Origin: Leptolyngbya sp. PCC 7375
Lineage (GTDB): Bacteria; Cyanobacteriota; Cyanobacteriia; Phormidesmidales; Phormidesmidaceae
Direction: 5' to 3'
DNA length: 64,000 nt
NCBI RefSeq assembly: GCF_000316115.1
Contig: NZ_JH993797.1
Coordinates: 248,001 to 312,000, forward strand
Shown piece after piece: positions 1-9,444 of the stretch (its first letter is position 1; each line of letters opens with the position of its first letter). The position numbers and the translations under genes are program-made. Under the pieces are notes generated by a model, which worked only from the letters and a program-made list of their open reading frames with translations, had not been told where the DNA came from and did no database searches.

Positions 1-146
1 CCCCAACAAGAAATCAGCAAACTAGTTCAATACAAGGTCCGTGATCCTTGCTCAATTTGATTAAGCTTGATTTATGTTTCACCAAAACTATCACAGGGCA
101 TGGGAGAGAATTATCACACCATCAGCCTGGATAAAAGACCAGGCCT

Positions 147-557
147 CTAGGCCCGAAAGACTTTAGTGATTTCTGCATTCATCAGAGCAATTTGAGGATC
201 GCTCTGAATTGCTTCAAAATATTTGGCAGCTAAGGGCGTAGATGAATTTTCATTGGGTTTTAACATCAACCGCCCTTTCTCCAGAAAAATGGCCGCTGTC
301 TCTTCGGGGTTTTCGGGCGGTTCCTTGGCGCTGGTAAATTCATCAATCTGGACGATAAATTGGGAAATGGGACGTAGCCAGCTAAACGCATCGTCACTGA
401 TCACCAGTTGAAAGAATTCACCTTTATTTTTAATGGGGCCATTGACCTGTTCGTAGCGTCCACGCTCTGACTCTAAAAGCAGCTTATGGAGCTTCAGTAG
501 ATTGTTGCGAAAGCGTTTAAGACGCTGTTGATTGGTCTCGGATGAAGAAGCGGTCAT
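147..557 (-). CDS. Conserved hypothetical protein, 136 aa
   Basis: An ATG-started reading frame for a soluble, charged protein with no signal peptide or membrane segment. The first ~45 residues (QQRLKRFRNNLLKLHKLLLESER) look like an amphipathic helix pair. The middle contains a hydrophobic stretch, FSWLRPISQFIVQIDEF. I do not recognise a named domain. It lies alone, divergent from the DUF4230 gene at 721, and no strong ribosome-binding site is seen. Coding is supported by natural-looking composition over the whole frame and lack of a competing frame. Function unknown. Confidence 0.6.
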   Translation of the reverse strand: MTASSSETNQQRLKRFRNNLLKLHKLLLESERGRYEQVNGPIKNKGEFFQLVISDDAFSWLRPISQFIVQIDEFTSAKEPPENPEETAAIFLEKGRLMLKPNENSSTPLAAKYFEAIQSDPQIALMNAEITKVFRA

Positions 558-720
558 AGAATCAACAAAATAGGGCAGTCCTATTCACATTATCGTGTTT
601 ACCTAGGTTGTATGGAACCATACATGCATGTGAATTAGGACATTTAATACAACTGGTCGAATTGAACGTTCATTCTTTGCAACTGACGTTAGAATCATCC
701 CTAGCGTTCTAGGCGGTGTC

Positions 721-1503
721 ATGTTTACTCGTCCCTCCCGCATTACTAATCGCAGTCGCGTTCGTAAAACGGATAAGCAGAAGGATAAACAACCCAATCC
801 CAACCCGCAGCAGCAGCCAGGAGTGTGGCGGGTTTTGTCAATGCTATCGATGGTGGTCTTTGGTGGCGGCTTAGTAGTGGCCTCGGTGGCTGGTTATGGC
901 CTGTGGCGTACTGGGGATCAGTTTATGGATGGTGTGAAGCTAATGTTCACGCCGAAACCACCGGAGGATAAGGTGGATACGCGCACCCTGATCGTTGAGC
1001 AAATTCAGGGGGCTAGCGAACTGACGACGGCTATCTTTTCGATGGAGGCAGTGGTGCCCACGGAAAGCAACCGGACAGTAGGTAACTATGTGATTGGTCA
1101 AACTAATTTGTTATACATTGCCCACGGAGAAGTCCGTGCAGGTATCGATCTTGGGGCGATCAGCGAAGAAAATGTACAGGTGATCAATGATTCTGAAGAC
1201 TTGCCACCGAGTCTGGTTTTGACCCTGCCAGCGCCTAAAGTTCTGGATAGTAAGTTAGATATCACTCGCTCAAAAGTATATGAGTATGACCGTGGTTTCT
1301 TGAGCTTAGGTCCGGATCGTGCCCCGGAACTCCAGGCCTTAGCGCAGCAGGAAGCCCTTAAGCAAATTCGTCAAGGAGCCTGTGATGAGGGGATCTTGGC
1401 CATGGCCAGTGAACGAGCTGAACTGACTATGCGGCAGCTAATTGAGCCCATGGGGTATGAAAATTTGACGGTGAACGTGGCTGAACCCACAGGGTGTTCT
1501 TAA
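721..1503 (+). CDS. DUF4230 family membrane-anchored protein
   Basis: 260-aa protein with a very basic, Gln/Pro-rich cytoplasmic N terminus (residues 1-34). One transmembrane segment follows at about residues 36-62 (VLSMLSMVVFGGGLVVASVAGYGLW), then a ~190-residue extracytoplasmic domain. The order ELTTAIFSMEAVV... LLYIAHGEVRAGIDLGAI... LVLTLPAPKVLD fits DUF4230, a family of unknown function common in cyanobacteria. In the family, the beta-rich core is followed by a helical tail carrying a conserved region near the C terminus; here it reads AERAELTMRQLIEPMGYENLTVNV. No neighbour gives a functional clue. No terminator was found downstream. Confidence 0.75.
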   Translation: MFTRPSRITNRSRVRKTDKQKDKQPNPNPQQQPGVWRVLSMLSMVVFGGGLVVASVAGYGLWRTGDQFMDGVKLMFTPKPPEDKVDTRTLIVEQIQGASELTTAIFSMEAVVPTESNRTVGNYVIGQTNLLYIAHGEVRAGIDLGAISEENVQVINDSEDLPPSLVLTLPAPKVLDSKLDITRSKVYEYDRGFLSLGPDRAPELQALAQQEALKQIRQGACDEGILAMASERAELTMRQLIEPMGYENLTVNVAEPTGCS

Positions 1504-1639
1504 GGGAGTTTTGAGCTTTGAGTGCTGAGTTTTGAGTTACAACGTTATCAACTCAAGGCGTTACACTGCTTTGCTGTTACTGTTTTATGTCAGCATTTTT
1601 ACTGTAGGCCCGTAGGTTCAATTCAAAACTCTCCCCAAA

Positions 1640-2434
1640 ATGATAGAGCTACATCAGTTTGAAGCGTCTCACTATTGTGAAAAGGTCCGGCTGATTCTGG
1701 ATTATAAGCAACTGCCCTATAAAACGGTGGAAGTGATGCCTGGGGTGGGGCAGGTGGAGCTGTATCGGCTGTCAGGACAACGTCAGGTACCGGTGCTTAA
1801 GGATGGAGCAACGGTAATAGCAGACTCTACTGCGATCGCAACCTACCTGGATGAAACCTATCCCGAACGGCCCGTCTTACCAGCTGACGGAGCCATGCGC
1901 GGTCTGTGTTTAATGCTAGAAGACTGGGCCGATGAATCCATGGGCCCTAATGCCCGCAAGGCCATGATTGGAGCCTTTAACCAACATCCTAGCTTTCGGA
2001 CAGCGCTGCTGCCTGCGTCCACCCCCGATGTCCTAAAAGGTTTAGTCAGCGCTGTGCCCGGAGACTTACTTAACCTGCTAGGTACAGGTGTAGGCTTTGG
2101 CCCTGATGACATTAAAGCCGCTACCTTGAGTCTGCAACAGGCGCTATCATCAATCTGCGTCGTCTTGTCAGAACACCCCTACCTGGTAGGCATTCAGCCC
2201 ACCCTGGCGGACTTTGCCGTCGCTGGCATTTCCATGTACCTCAAGTTTCCAGACCAGCGCTACATTGATTTGCCCGAAGGACTTGGTGGCAAAGGTGTAC
2301 CAGGACTGGCGGACGAACCAGACTATGAGCGGTTTTGGACCTGGCGCGATCAGCTCTATGCCGACTACCGTAAGGTGCGCTCTGACCCCCCCTCAAATTC
2401 TGGCAATGGCCCAGTAAAAATCGGTATTGATTAG
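1640..2434 (+). CDS. Glutathione S-transferase family protein
   Basis: 264-aa cytosolic protein. Residues 1-75 form the thioredoxin-like GST N domain: IELHQFEASHYCEKVRLILD, with S10 or C13 at the usual thiol-activating position, then the cis-Pro segment RQVPVL and the glutathione-binding DSTAIATYLDE. The rest is an all-helical GST C domain with TLADFAVAGISMYLKF. The linker between domains is longer than in typical ~220-aa GSTs. The probable role is glutathione conjugation or peroxide detoxification, but the substrate is unknown. The gene is followed after 61 bp by the GlcE-like flavoprotein on the same strand. Confidence 0.8.
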   Translation: MIELHQFEASHYCEKVRLILDYKQLPYKTVEVMPGVGQVELYRLSGQRQVPVLKDGATVIADSTAIATYLDETYPERPVLPADGAMRGLCLMLEDWADESMGPNARKAMIGAFNQHPSFRTALLPASTPDVLKGLVSAVPGDLLNLLGTGVGFGPDDIKAATLSLQQALSSICVVLSEHPYLVGIQPTLADFAVAGISMYLKFPDQRYIDLPEGLGGKGVPGLADEPDYERFWTWRDQLYADYRKVRSDPPSNSGNGPVKIGID

Positions 2435-2495
2435 ACCTACTCCCCACGCTCCAACCAGTAACCGATAAAATGGAAAGCGCAGTCAGCGCATCACC

Positions 2496-3746
2496 ATGAG
2501 CCCCGTAGTCAATAAATTTGAATCCTTGCTTGGTCCCGACCAGGTAATGTCTTGGTCCAATCTCGGCGATAATCGATTTGAGACAAATAATGATCTCAGG
2601 ATTGTTTTTCCTGAGTCCATTGAACAGCTATCGGCGGTTGTGCGCATCTGCTACGAACAGCGTCTGCGTATAGTGACCTGTGGCCAACGTACCAAGCTGC
2701 ATTGGGGCTGTTACCACAAGCTGAATAATGCCGATGTGGTCATTAGTACCGCTAAGTTGAACCGCCTGGTGGATCATTGGGTAGATGACTTTACCATGCG
2801 TGGGGAAGCGGGAATAGCTTTTGCCGATTTACAGGCTAAATTACAGCCTCAGAACCAATTTTGGCCAGTAGACCCCCTCTATGCTAATCAGGCGACGTTG
2901 GGGGGCATTGTAGCGACTGCTGATGGCGGTTCTCTGCGACAGCGCTATGGCAGCGTGCGGGATACGGTGATCGGTGTGCAGTTTGTGCGCTATGACGGTG
3001 AGGTGGTGAAAGCCGGTGGCCGAGTGGTCAAAAATGTGGCTGGTTATGACCTGATGAAGTTGATGACCGGGGCCTATGGCACGTTGGGCATTCTCAGCCA
3101 GTTGACCCTCAGGCTATATCCAATGGCGGTTCAATCCCAGACCGTTGTGCTATCGGGACCCGCTGAGGCGATCGCTGAAGCTGCCTTACAAACTCGGTTA
3201 CAGGGCATTACGTCCAGTGCCATGGATCTGGTTGGTACAGACAATGGTGTTCGCTTGGCAGGTCGATTTCAAGGTATTCCTGCCGGTGTCGAGGAGCAAG
3301 TAGAACGGTTTGAAACAATTGCTAAAACAGCCGGACTGACGAGTAAGTCTGCCGAAGATAGTTCATTCTGGTCCTCACTGGCACTACAGCTGGGCAGTCC
3401 AACCAAAGTATTGTGCAAGATCGGGGTGCTACCCACCCATCTAGTCCCTTTACTGCAGCTGCTAGAAACGTTCCCCTCAAGCTGGCTCGCTCGGTTGCAT
3501 AATGCCAGTGGGTTGGGTTTAATTGCGCTGTCTGCCGATGCACACGATGTCGCTGGTACCCTAGAAACATTGCGATCGCACTGCACCACCCACAAAGGCT
3601 ATCTCACAATTTTGCAAGCGCCTCCATCCCTAACCCTGGAGCCCTGGGGCTATACCGGGAATGCTATGGACATGATGAAAGCCATCAAACAGCAGTTCGA
3701 TCCCCATGGAATATTAAATCCAGGACGATTTGTCGGAGGGATTTGA
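2496..3746 (+). CDS. FAD-binding oxidoreductase, GlcE-like (glycolate oxidase subunit family)
   Basis: 416-aa protein of the FAD_binding_4 (PCMH/VAO) class. Residues ~30-200 carry the FAD fold (LRIVFPESIEQLSAVVRICYEQ, TLGGIVATADGGSLRQRYGSVRD, GRVVKNVAGYDLMKLMTGAYGTLG). The KNVAGYDL..L..G..GTLG block is characteristic of GlcE, the FAD subunit of glycolate dehydrogenase. The C terminus ends with the family signature KQQFDPHGILNPGRF. GlcE works with GlcD and GlcF to oxidise photorespiratory glycolate; neither partner is in this window. The gene is 66 bp upstream of comB on the same strand, so co-transcription is plausible. Confidence 0.8.
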   Translation: MSPVVNKFESLLGPDQVMSWSNLGDNRFETNNDLRIVFPESIEQLSAVVRICYEQRLRIVTCGQRTKLHWGCYHKLNNADVVISTAKLNRLVDHWVDDFTMRGEAGIAFADLQAKLQPQNQFWPVDPLYANQATLGGIVATADGGSLRQRYGSVRDTVIGVQFVRYDGEVVKAGGRVVKNVAGYDLMKLMTGAYGTLGILSQLTLRLYPMAVQSQTVVLSGPAEAIAEAALQTRLQGITSSAMDLVGTDNGVRLAGRFQGIPAGVEEQVERFETIAKTAGLTSKSAEDSSFWSSLALQLGSPTKVLCKIGVLPTHLVPLLQLLETFPSSWLARLHNASGLGLIALSADAHDVAGTLETLRSHCTTHKGYLTILQAPPSLTLEPWGYTGNAMDMMKAIKQQFDPHGILNPGRFVGGI

Positions 3747-3812
3747 TAAGCACATACATTTTTTGAGTACGTTCCCGCATAGAATAGTCAGGTCTGTCCG
3801 CTCTTAATTTTT

Positions 3813-4553
3813 GTGAAATTATTCGTTTACCACACACCAGAAGAGACGCCAGTTGATACCCTGCCTGCCTGTGCGATCTCAATTGATGTCCTCAGGGCAA
3901 CTACCACCATAGCAGCCGCATTTGCAGCAGGTGCTGAAGCCATCGAGGTGTTTAGTGATTTAGATAAGTTGGTGAAAGCTAGCGAACAATGGCCCTCTGA
4001 GAAACGTATTCTTGCGGGAGAACGTGGTGGTCAGCGAGTAGATGGATTCGATATGGGCAATTCCCCTCGCGATCATGATCCCGAGCGTACGGCGGGTCGG
4101 CGCTTGTTTATGAGCACCACCAATGGCACCCGCTGCTTGCAACGGATTCAGGCTGCACCGTTAGTCATGACCGCTGCCCTAACCACGCGCCAGGCCGTCG
4201 TGGACAAACTCCTGAGTAAGCAACAGCACCCTGAATCTGTCTGGTTGGTGGGTTCTGGCTGGGAAGGCACGTACTCCTTAGAAGATACCGTATGTGCTGG
4301 AGCGATTATCCATGCACTGATGGAAAAGACAGGCCAAAGCTTTGTGGAATGCACGGGCAACGACTCCGCTGTTGCAGCCGTAGGCCTCTATGAGCAATGG
4401 CAACACCGCATGCTAGACCTCATGCATGTGGCAACCCATGGTCAACGTTTGCTGCGTTTGAATAACACAGCCGATCTTGAATATTGCGCTCAGATGGACG
4501 TGGAGACCATAGTGCCAGAACAAGAGAGCCCAGGAGTTTTGGTTAATCGCTAA
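3813..4553 (+). CDS. comB: 2-phosphosulfolactate phosphatase (ComB family)
   Basis: 246-aa cytosolic Mg-dependent phosphatase family (EC 3.1.3.71), starting with GTG. Family landmarks are VYHTPEETP near the N terminus, the metal/phosphate-binding [47 protein letters not shown] and [19 protein letters not shown]. The whole length matches the ~240-aa family. In archaea ComB acts in coenzyme M synthesis. Its cyanobacterial role is not settled; hydrolysis of sulfolactate phosphate or a related phosphosulfonate is inferred. It lies downstream of the GlcE-like gene and converges with bvdR. Confidence 0.88.
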   Translation: MKLFVYHTPEETPVDTLPACAISIDVLRATTTIAAAFAAGAEAIEVFSDLDKLVKASEQWPSEKRILAGERGGQRVDGFDMGNSPRDHDPERTAGRRLFMSTTNGTRCLQRIQAAPLVMTAALTTRQAVVDKLLSKQQHPESVWLVGSGWEGTYSLEDTVCAGAIIHALMEKTGQSFVECTGNDSAVAAVGLYEQWQHRMLDLMHVATHGQRLLRLNNTADLEYCAQMDVETIVPEQESPGVLVNR

Positions 4554-4575
4554 TGGATTGCTTAGGGCTTAGACC

Positions 4576-5535
4576 TTACAGCATGATGCGTTTCCCTGAC
4601 TCTGCCGCCTGTTGCAATGCTGCGGCAATTCGTAAGGAGTATAAACTCTCCTCAGGTTGCACATAGAGAGGTTTCCCCTCGGTCAAGTGCTCCATTATCC
4701 AATGGGTATCTTTTTGAAATAACCCTTGACGCGGGGCAGCCACAATTGGCTGTTCCCCAGTCTTTGTAACTAAACAGCCGTGGTTGCCATTAAATATTAG
4801 ACAGCCCAAGTCTCCTCTCACTTCTATGTAGCGGCTACGACGCCATAGACCTTCTCCCTTGCCATAGGTGAGTTCTGCTAAAGTGCCATTGTGAAAGCGG
4901 AGTTGAGCGCTATACAGGCACCTGTGAAAGTAACCTGAGTTTGGTTGCACGCTCCCCTGACAGGTAACGTGTGCCACTGAGCCTAATAAATCCGTTAAGC
5001 GCTGAATGCGAGACAGAGCCGCCATCAGTGGGAAACCCAGCAATTCCGGACAATAGCTCCATTTATCAGGCGCGGGATCCTTAGGAGCCAAGGTGCGATA
5101 GTTCACATAGTGGGGGGTACCCACCGCAGCGATGTGCTGCTTCATGGCTAAATGCAACCCGCCAATCAATTCAATATGTTCGACATGCAGCAGTCGCTTA
5201 CGCTCGCGGGCGAGGGACACCAGCTGTGTGGCATGTTCTACATTTAACGCCAGCGGATATTCAACGACAACATGCTTGTTGTGCTCTAAAGCCTGATTTA
5301 CCAGGGTTCCATGCTCTGTATTGACGGTGCAAATAAATACCAGGTCTAACTGTTGACTATGCCATAGCTCCTCAATACGGCTAGCTGTTACCTGTTGTTC
5401 TGTCCCAAAACGCTGAGCTCGCTCAAAACTGCGGCTAGCAACAGCGACTAGATGAACCTGTGGAATGTCCCTAAGGGCCTCAACACGCTTACGCGCGGCA
5501 AAACCAGTGCCAATGATGGCAGCGTAAATAACCAT
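4576..5535 (-). CDS. bvdR: Biliverdin reductase (Gfo/Idh/MocA fold)
   Basis: 319 aa from the ATG at 5535; an upstream in-frame TTG at 5556 is less likely. The N terminus is a Rossmann dinucleotide site (AAIIGTGFAARKRVEAL), followed by VVVEYPLAL. Segments LLHVEHIELIGG, LAELTYGKGEGLWRR, RQGLFQKDT and TEGKPLYVQPEESLYSLRIA closely resemble cyanobacterial BvdR (Synechocystis slr1784) as I remember it, which separates it from generic Gfo/Idh proteins. It reduces biliverdin IXa to bilirubin with NAD(P)H in the cytosol and is linked to phycobilin metabolism. It is transcribed alone and converges with comB. Confidence 0.85.
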   Translation of the reverse strand: MVIYAAIIGTGFAARKRVEALRDIPQVHLVAVASRSFERAQRFGTEQQVTASRIEELWHSQQLDLVFICTVNTEHGTLVNQALEHNKHVVVEYPLALNVEHATQLVSLARERKRLLHVEHIELIGGLHLAMKQHIAAVGTPHYVNYRTLAPKDPAPDKWSYCPELLGFPLMAALSRIQRLTDLLGSVAHVTCQGSVQPNSGYFHRCLYSAQLRFHNGTLAELTYGKGEGLWRRSRYIEVRGDLGCLIFNGNHGCLVTKTGEQPIVAAPRQGLFQKDTHWIMEHLTEGKPLYVQPEESLYSLRIAAALQQAAESGKRIML

Positions 5536-6056
5536 TGATCCGTGAAGGTTAGTCAACGACGTTCTACTAAAAGAGACGTCGTTATTTGAGTAGGTTTAAC
5601 TAATTTTGTGAAAGGTTAATTAGACTACAAAGACCGTCATATTATGGACACCCTTGGTAGTAAAAGAAACCCAGACTAAATGGAGATTAACTATCAACAA
5701 TATACAGATAAAATTGACTATAAGTTTTTTTAATGAAAAGATTAATTAATGATAACTTGATCAAGGTGTATGCAGTGCTTTGTCAGTGCTGATAAAGCGC
5801 TGTATTTATTGCCTGGATAGCTTTTGGGTAATATTGACGAGTATTCTCATTAGAAGAACTATAAGTAAAACCATGGCAAAAGCCGCGATTTGATTACGAA
5901 TACCATTCAGCCATCTCTGAGAAAAGTAGCACAGCATTCTGGTTTTCTCGTAGTATCAGAAATGATGTTGATCTGATAGATTCCTTACTAAACACTTTAT
6001 GGGAACTATTGAGAGTTGACAGGATTACAATCACTGCAATAGTAGAGGATACTAGC
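5536..6056. other. Intergenic region between bvdR and petF
   Basis: About 520 bp, AT-rich, with no convincing gene. It contains an 8-bp inverted repeat, AACGACGT at 5555-5562 and ACGTCGTT at 5576-5583, directly 5' of bvdR. Both bvdR and petF promoters should lie here. I could not pick a confident -10/-35 pair for either. Confidence 0.5.
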
Positions 6057-6356
6057 ATGGCAACCTTTAAGGTTACTCTGGTCAATGAGGCTGAAGGTCT
6101 AAACACCACTATCGACGTAGCTGATGACGAGTACATTCTCGACGCAGCTGAAGAGCAGGGTATTGATCTTCCTTACTCCTGCCGCGCAGGTGCTTGCTCC
6201 ACTTGTGCTGGTAAGATTACTGCTGGAAGCATCGACCAGTCTGACCAGTCTTTCTTGGATGATGATCAGATCGAAGCTGGCTACGTGCTAACTTGCGTTT
6301 GCTACCCCACTTCTGACTGCACTATCGAGACTCACCAGGAAGAGGCTCTTTACTAA
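6057..6356 (+). CDS. petF: Plant-type [2Fe-2S] ferredoxin
   Basis: 99-aa soluble photosynthetic ferredoxin, the stromal electron carrier from photosystem I to FNR and other acceptors. The four cluster ligands are Cys42, Cys47, Cys50 and Cys80 ([14 protein letters not shown] and [12 protein letters not shown]), with canonical spacing. The C-terminal EEALY is typical of cyanobacterial PetF. The ATG at 6057 is chosen because it gives the family length and has an AGAGGA ribosome-binding site 6 nt upstream. An upstream in-frame start at 6009 would add a non-family extension. A strong terminator follows. Confidence 0.96.
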   Translation: MATFKVTLVNEAEGLNTTIDVADDEYILDAAEEQGIDLPYSCRAGACSTCAGKITAGSIDQSDQSFLDDDQIEAGYVLTCVCYPTSDCTIETHQEEALY

Positions 6357-6417
6357 GCCCCATCTTGTTGTCTATTGACGGATGGTCTGACCGTTGTTCT
6401 AGCCGTTGGTAAAGACT

Positions 6418-6460
6418 AAAAATGCAGGCTCCTTGTTAACAGGGGGCCTGCATTTTTATT
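6418..6460 (+). terminator. Rho-independent terminator of petF
   Basis: Inverted repeat AAAAATGCAGGC ... GCCTGCATTTTT with a short loop, ending in a T run, 62 nt after the petF stop codon. Confidence 0.85.
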
Positions 6461-6509
6461 GCCGCTATGACAAGTCATGTAGAACACCCGCCTGGCTGTA
6501 GATTTTGCC

Positions 6510-6593
6510 GTTGCTGATTTAAGCCATGAGTTGATCTAGAGAGATTGCGCTCCATCAATATTTTTTAGATTCATCCCCCTGAGGATCAGCAAT
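6510..6593 (-). mobile_element. MITE-like element, copy A (84 bp)
   Basis: Terminal inverted repeats GTTGCTGAT (6510-6518) and ATCAGCAAT (6585-6593, one mismatch). Read on the minus strand its body aligns with copies at 14187-14271 and 21255-21339. Shared blocks include TTGCTGATCC, AATCTGAAAA/AATCTAAAAA, GCAATCT, AGATC and TTAAATCAGCAAC. It lies 10 nt beyond the stop codon of the SpoIID gene. It is non-coding and encodes no transposase. Confidence 0.8.
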
Positions 6594-6603
6594 GCCTAGA
6601 TTG

Positions 6604-8382
6604 CTAAGGCAGTGAAAAGGCCGGGTCTTGTGTTGCTGGGGCGGTGTCTACCGCCGTATCTGTTGCTGGAGCCGGGAGCGTTGTTGCCAGTTCATTCCAA
6701 AACACAATGTCGTTGCTAATGGGCAGAAGTTGAGTATTGGGGTAATAAAACTGCAAAATGCGTTGGTAAGGCCAGCCGTTTTCGCCTAGGCGATAAGATC
6801 CCGTCTGACTCATGCCTACTCCATGGCCAAAGCCACCCCCCACAAAGGTATATCCCTTAAGCGTGGGAGGCGTTGGCTTCGTGGTTGGTGTGCTATTGGC
6901 AGTCTCCTCAGAGGTTGTTGTTGCTCCAGCATTATTCGTTTGCTCTTCATCCGTAGTCTCCTCATACAGAGGTTCCAAGTAAAAGAGCTGACTGCGGGGC
7001 GGGATCAACGCACTGACAACTTCGTTTTTATGGAGTTCAAAGTCACCGATGTCGGTGTTGACTAGGACGGTTTGGACGCGGCCTGTATTAGCGCGTTCCG
7101 TCACGGTGAGGCCAGTAACAGCTTTAAGACTGGCCATGGGATTCTGGCGGTTGGTCAGGTATTGTTTAACACCAGTGGTGATTTCTTCAAAGGTGCCGGA
7201 GCGCTGCCAACGGAAAGTGGGCCAGTCGTCTTCGTTAAAGCGGCTTTGTAGGTTGATAAAAGATCGAAAGTTGTTTTCGTCTGATAGGGGACGAGCGGCA
7301 AGATCCCAGCTGGTGGCCAGGGAGTCAATCACCGGTTGCAGATAGGGACGATCTGCCCCATTCCATACATCGCTAAAACGGGCGGTAATGCCGCCTGTAG
7401 TCGAGGAGTAGAGCGCGTCAATCAGTTCGCCCTTGTGGGTTAACACCTGACCCTCGGTCACTGCGATCGCCCGGTCCGCTCTAGCCACCGTCCCACTCAA
7501 CCCGCGATACACCTGGCATTGGGTGTCAGCACATAGCTCATAATTATCAATGGCAAACCGTCGCAGATTGCGCAGAGCATAGGTTCTGGCCAACACTGCC
7601 TGGGCCTCCACCGCAGACTGGGGTGCGCTGGGACCGATCTCATGGGGCACCACACCCCGCAGATAGAGTTCTATGGGTACCTGGTTAACTAGGGTGTAGT
7701 TGCCATAGGCATTGGGCTGAATCTTAAAGTCCCCCCCAAACAGTTTTTTGGACCCACCGTTTTCAGCCATCTGGACGCGGCGATTGGCACTGGTGATTCT
7801 AAAGATGTGACGATGGTAGCGATAGCCGTTGGCAATGAAGGCCGCCCGAGGCGATTCGGTGAGTACACGGCTATCTATAAAGGTATTGGTATGGCCTGCC
7901 CCATGCAGACTCTCTAAGAGTAAGCGACGCAGCAGGGGCGTATTGTAGTCTTCTCGCTTAGCCCATACCTGCCAAGAACTCGGTTGTGCAACCTCTGCGG
8001 CAATGCCCTTTGCTATCCACTGATTTGCACTTTCTTCGGCACTTTCAAAGCTACGGTGGCTACTTAACACCACCCATTCTTGTAAAACAGGCTGGGGTAA
8101 GGGTTCAGCCCCTACCGCCAGCGTCAGCTCCTGGGTGGTAATTGTCTGGGGTTGGCCACCGGTTTCAAAGGTCACCGTTAGGGTATCGCCATTTAGGGGG
8201 GTGAGGACAAGCTGATCGTCCTGCTCTTCTCCAAACCGCTGCACCAGACCGATTTGAATTTCGGGATTGAGCGGTGCTTGGGCTAGAGCACGGCCGGGAA
8301 TTACAGCCAGAAAACCGACAGCCATAACCATGGCGTGTTTGCCTAAGGACCGCTTCACTATCTGCCAATGTGCCAATGCCAT
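6604..8382 (-). CDS. SpoIID/LytB domain protein, exported
   Basis: 592 aa. The N terminus is a signal peptide or anchor (VMAVGFLAVIPGRALAQA). Residues ~100-180 resemble a SPOR-like peptidoglycan-binding stretch (SFESAEESANQWIAKGIAAEV). The SpoIID domain follows: PIELYLRGVVPHEIGPSAPQSAVEAQAVLARTYAL, then CQVYRGL, ALYSSTTGG and, near the end, GGGFGHGVGMSQTGSYRLGENG with ILQFYYPNT. SpoIID proteins are lytic transglycosylases or cell-wall-processing factors; in cyanobacteria a peptidoglycan role is inferred. A Thr/Pro/Glu-rich low-complexity insert precedes the last block. It is transcribed singly and divergent from dps. Confidence 0.85.
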   Translation of the reverse strand: MALAHWQIVKRSLGKHAMVMAVGFLAVIPGRALAQAPLNPEIQIGLVQRFGEEQDDQLVLTPLNGDTLTVTFETGGQPQTITTQELTLAVGAEPLPQPVLQEWVVLSSHRSFESAEESANQWIAKGIAAEVAQPSSWQVWAKREDYNTPLLRRLLLESLHGAGHTNTFIDSRVLTESPRAAFIANGYRYHRHIFRITSANRRVQMAENGGSKKLFGGDFKIQPNAYGNYTLVNQVPIELYLRGVVPHEIGPSAPQSAVEAQAVLARTYALRNLRRFAIDNYELCADTQCQVYRGLSGTVARADRAIAVTEGQVLTHKGELIDALYSSTTGGITARFSDVWNGADRPYLQPVIDSLATSWDLAARPLSDENNFRSFINLQSRFNEDDWPTFRWQRSGTFEEITTGVKQYLTNRQNPMASLKAVTGLTVTERANTGRVQTVLVNTDIGDFELHKNEVVSALIPPRSQLFYLEPLYEETTDEEQTNNAGATTTSEETANSTPTTKPTPPTLKGYTFVGGGFGHGVGMSQTGSYRLGENGWPYQRILQFYYPNTQLLPISNDIVFWNELATTLPAPATDTAVDTAPATQDPAFSLP

Positions 8383-8735
8383 TTGCCCAAATGTAATAGT
8401 CCCTCAAACCATAGCCCAAACCTCGATCAACTGTGTTGGTAATTTGTCTGAGTTTTATATCTGACTGATGTGCCATGCAGTCGTGTTTTTACATTGACTG
8501 TAGTCAATAAAAAAATATTGCAAGTCGAAGTCGTTATGAGTATGATTAAGAAGACCATAAAATACAGTCAAGCAAGTTTTTGATATCTATAATTGCTGCG
8601 CTGCACTATATTGTTTGGCCAAGCAGGTTATTGAACATTGTGCATGTCTAAGGCTAGAGTGCTCTTGCAAAAGAAGCTGCCCATTTCAACTTGGACATCG
8701 TTTAAGACCCACCACTCACTATCAGGAGACTAGTC
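8383..8735. other. Intergenic region, divergent SpoIID and dps promoters
   Basis: About 350 bp between divergent genes. No gene is supported. It holds the AGGAG ribosome-binding site of dps at the right edge and AT-rich DNA around 8505-8520. I see no clear operator. Confidence 0.4.
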
Positions 8736-9218
8736 ATGTCCACGTCAACTCTCCCCATTAACATTGGTATCAGTGACGATCAGCGTAAGGCGATCGCAGA
8801 TGGTCTATCTCGCGCCCTGGCTGATACGTACACGCTCTATCTCAAGACCCATAATTTTCATTGGAATGTGACTGGCCCTATGTTCCAGACACTTCATCTC
8901 ATGTTTGAAGGGCAGTATAACGAACTGGCGCTGGCGGTGGATGCGATCGCAGAGCGGATTCGTGCCCTTGGGTTTCCTGCCCCTGGCACCTACAGTGAAT
9001 ATGCCAAACTCAGTTCTATTAATGAGACTGAGGGGGTTCCCAAGGCAGAAGAGATGATCGCGCTGTTGGTTGAGGGTCAGGAGGCGGTTGCTCGCACGGC
9101 TCGTGAAGTATTTGCGATCGCAGATGAGGCCAACGATGAGCCGACGGCTGATTTGTTGACCCAGCGGCTACAGATTCACGAGAAAAATGCGTGGATGCTA
9201 CGCAGTTTGTTGCAGTAA
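8736..9218 (+). CDS. dps: Dps family ferritin-like protein
   Basis: 160-aa DNA-protecting, iron-storing ferritin-like protein that oxidises Fe(II) with H2O2 in a dodecameric cage. The inter-subunit ferroxidase residues are visible: H42 in [12 protein letters not shown]54 in TLHLMF, and D69 and E73 in [12 protein letters not shown]. Length is normal for the family. A good AGGAG site lies ~9 nt before the ATG. A second, divergent Dps is encoded at 19956. A perfect 42-bp palindrome begins 3 nt after the stop codon. Confidence 0.93.
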   Translation: MSTSTLPINIGISDDQRKAIADGLSRALADTYTLYLKTHNFHWNVTGPMFQTLHLMFEGQYNELALAVDAIAERIRALGFPAPGTYSEYAKLSSINETEGVPKAEEMIALLVEGQEAVARTAREVFAIADEANDEPTADLLTQRLQIHEKNAWMLRSLLQ

Positions 9219-9221
9219 TCA

Positions 9222-9263
9222 ATCACTGTTACTCGGGGGACTAGTCCCCCGAGTAACAGTGAT
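9222..9263. repeat. Perfect 42-bp palindrome 3' of dps
   Basis: The two 21-nt halves are exact reverse complements. The left arm starts ATCACTGTTACTCGGGGG; the centre is ACTAGT. In RNA this folds into a ~19-bp stem with almost no loop. No T run follows, so it is not a textbook intrinsic terminator, although it could stabilise the dps 3' end or stop transcription in either direction. Confidence 0.9.
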
Positions 9264-9444
9264 AACCAAGTACTTGTGTCCCCCTAACGTTGGGGAGAGT
9301 GTTATCAGGCTTTTTTATTATAGGAACAAACGCCACCTTACTAATATCCTCCACCAGCTGAACACTCCTAACTCCGTGGGTCAGTGGCGATCGCAACGGT
9401 GAATATGATGACAAGATCAGGTGGTTTTCTATTGAATTTAGGCT

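Noticed and set aside
6016..6044. TTGACA ... ATAGTA as the petF promoter
   Set aside because: The transcription start would fall on the ribosome-binding site, leaving no leader; the true promoter is probably further upstream.
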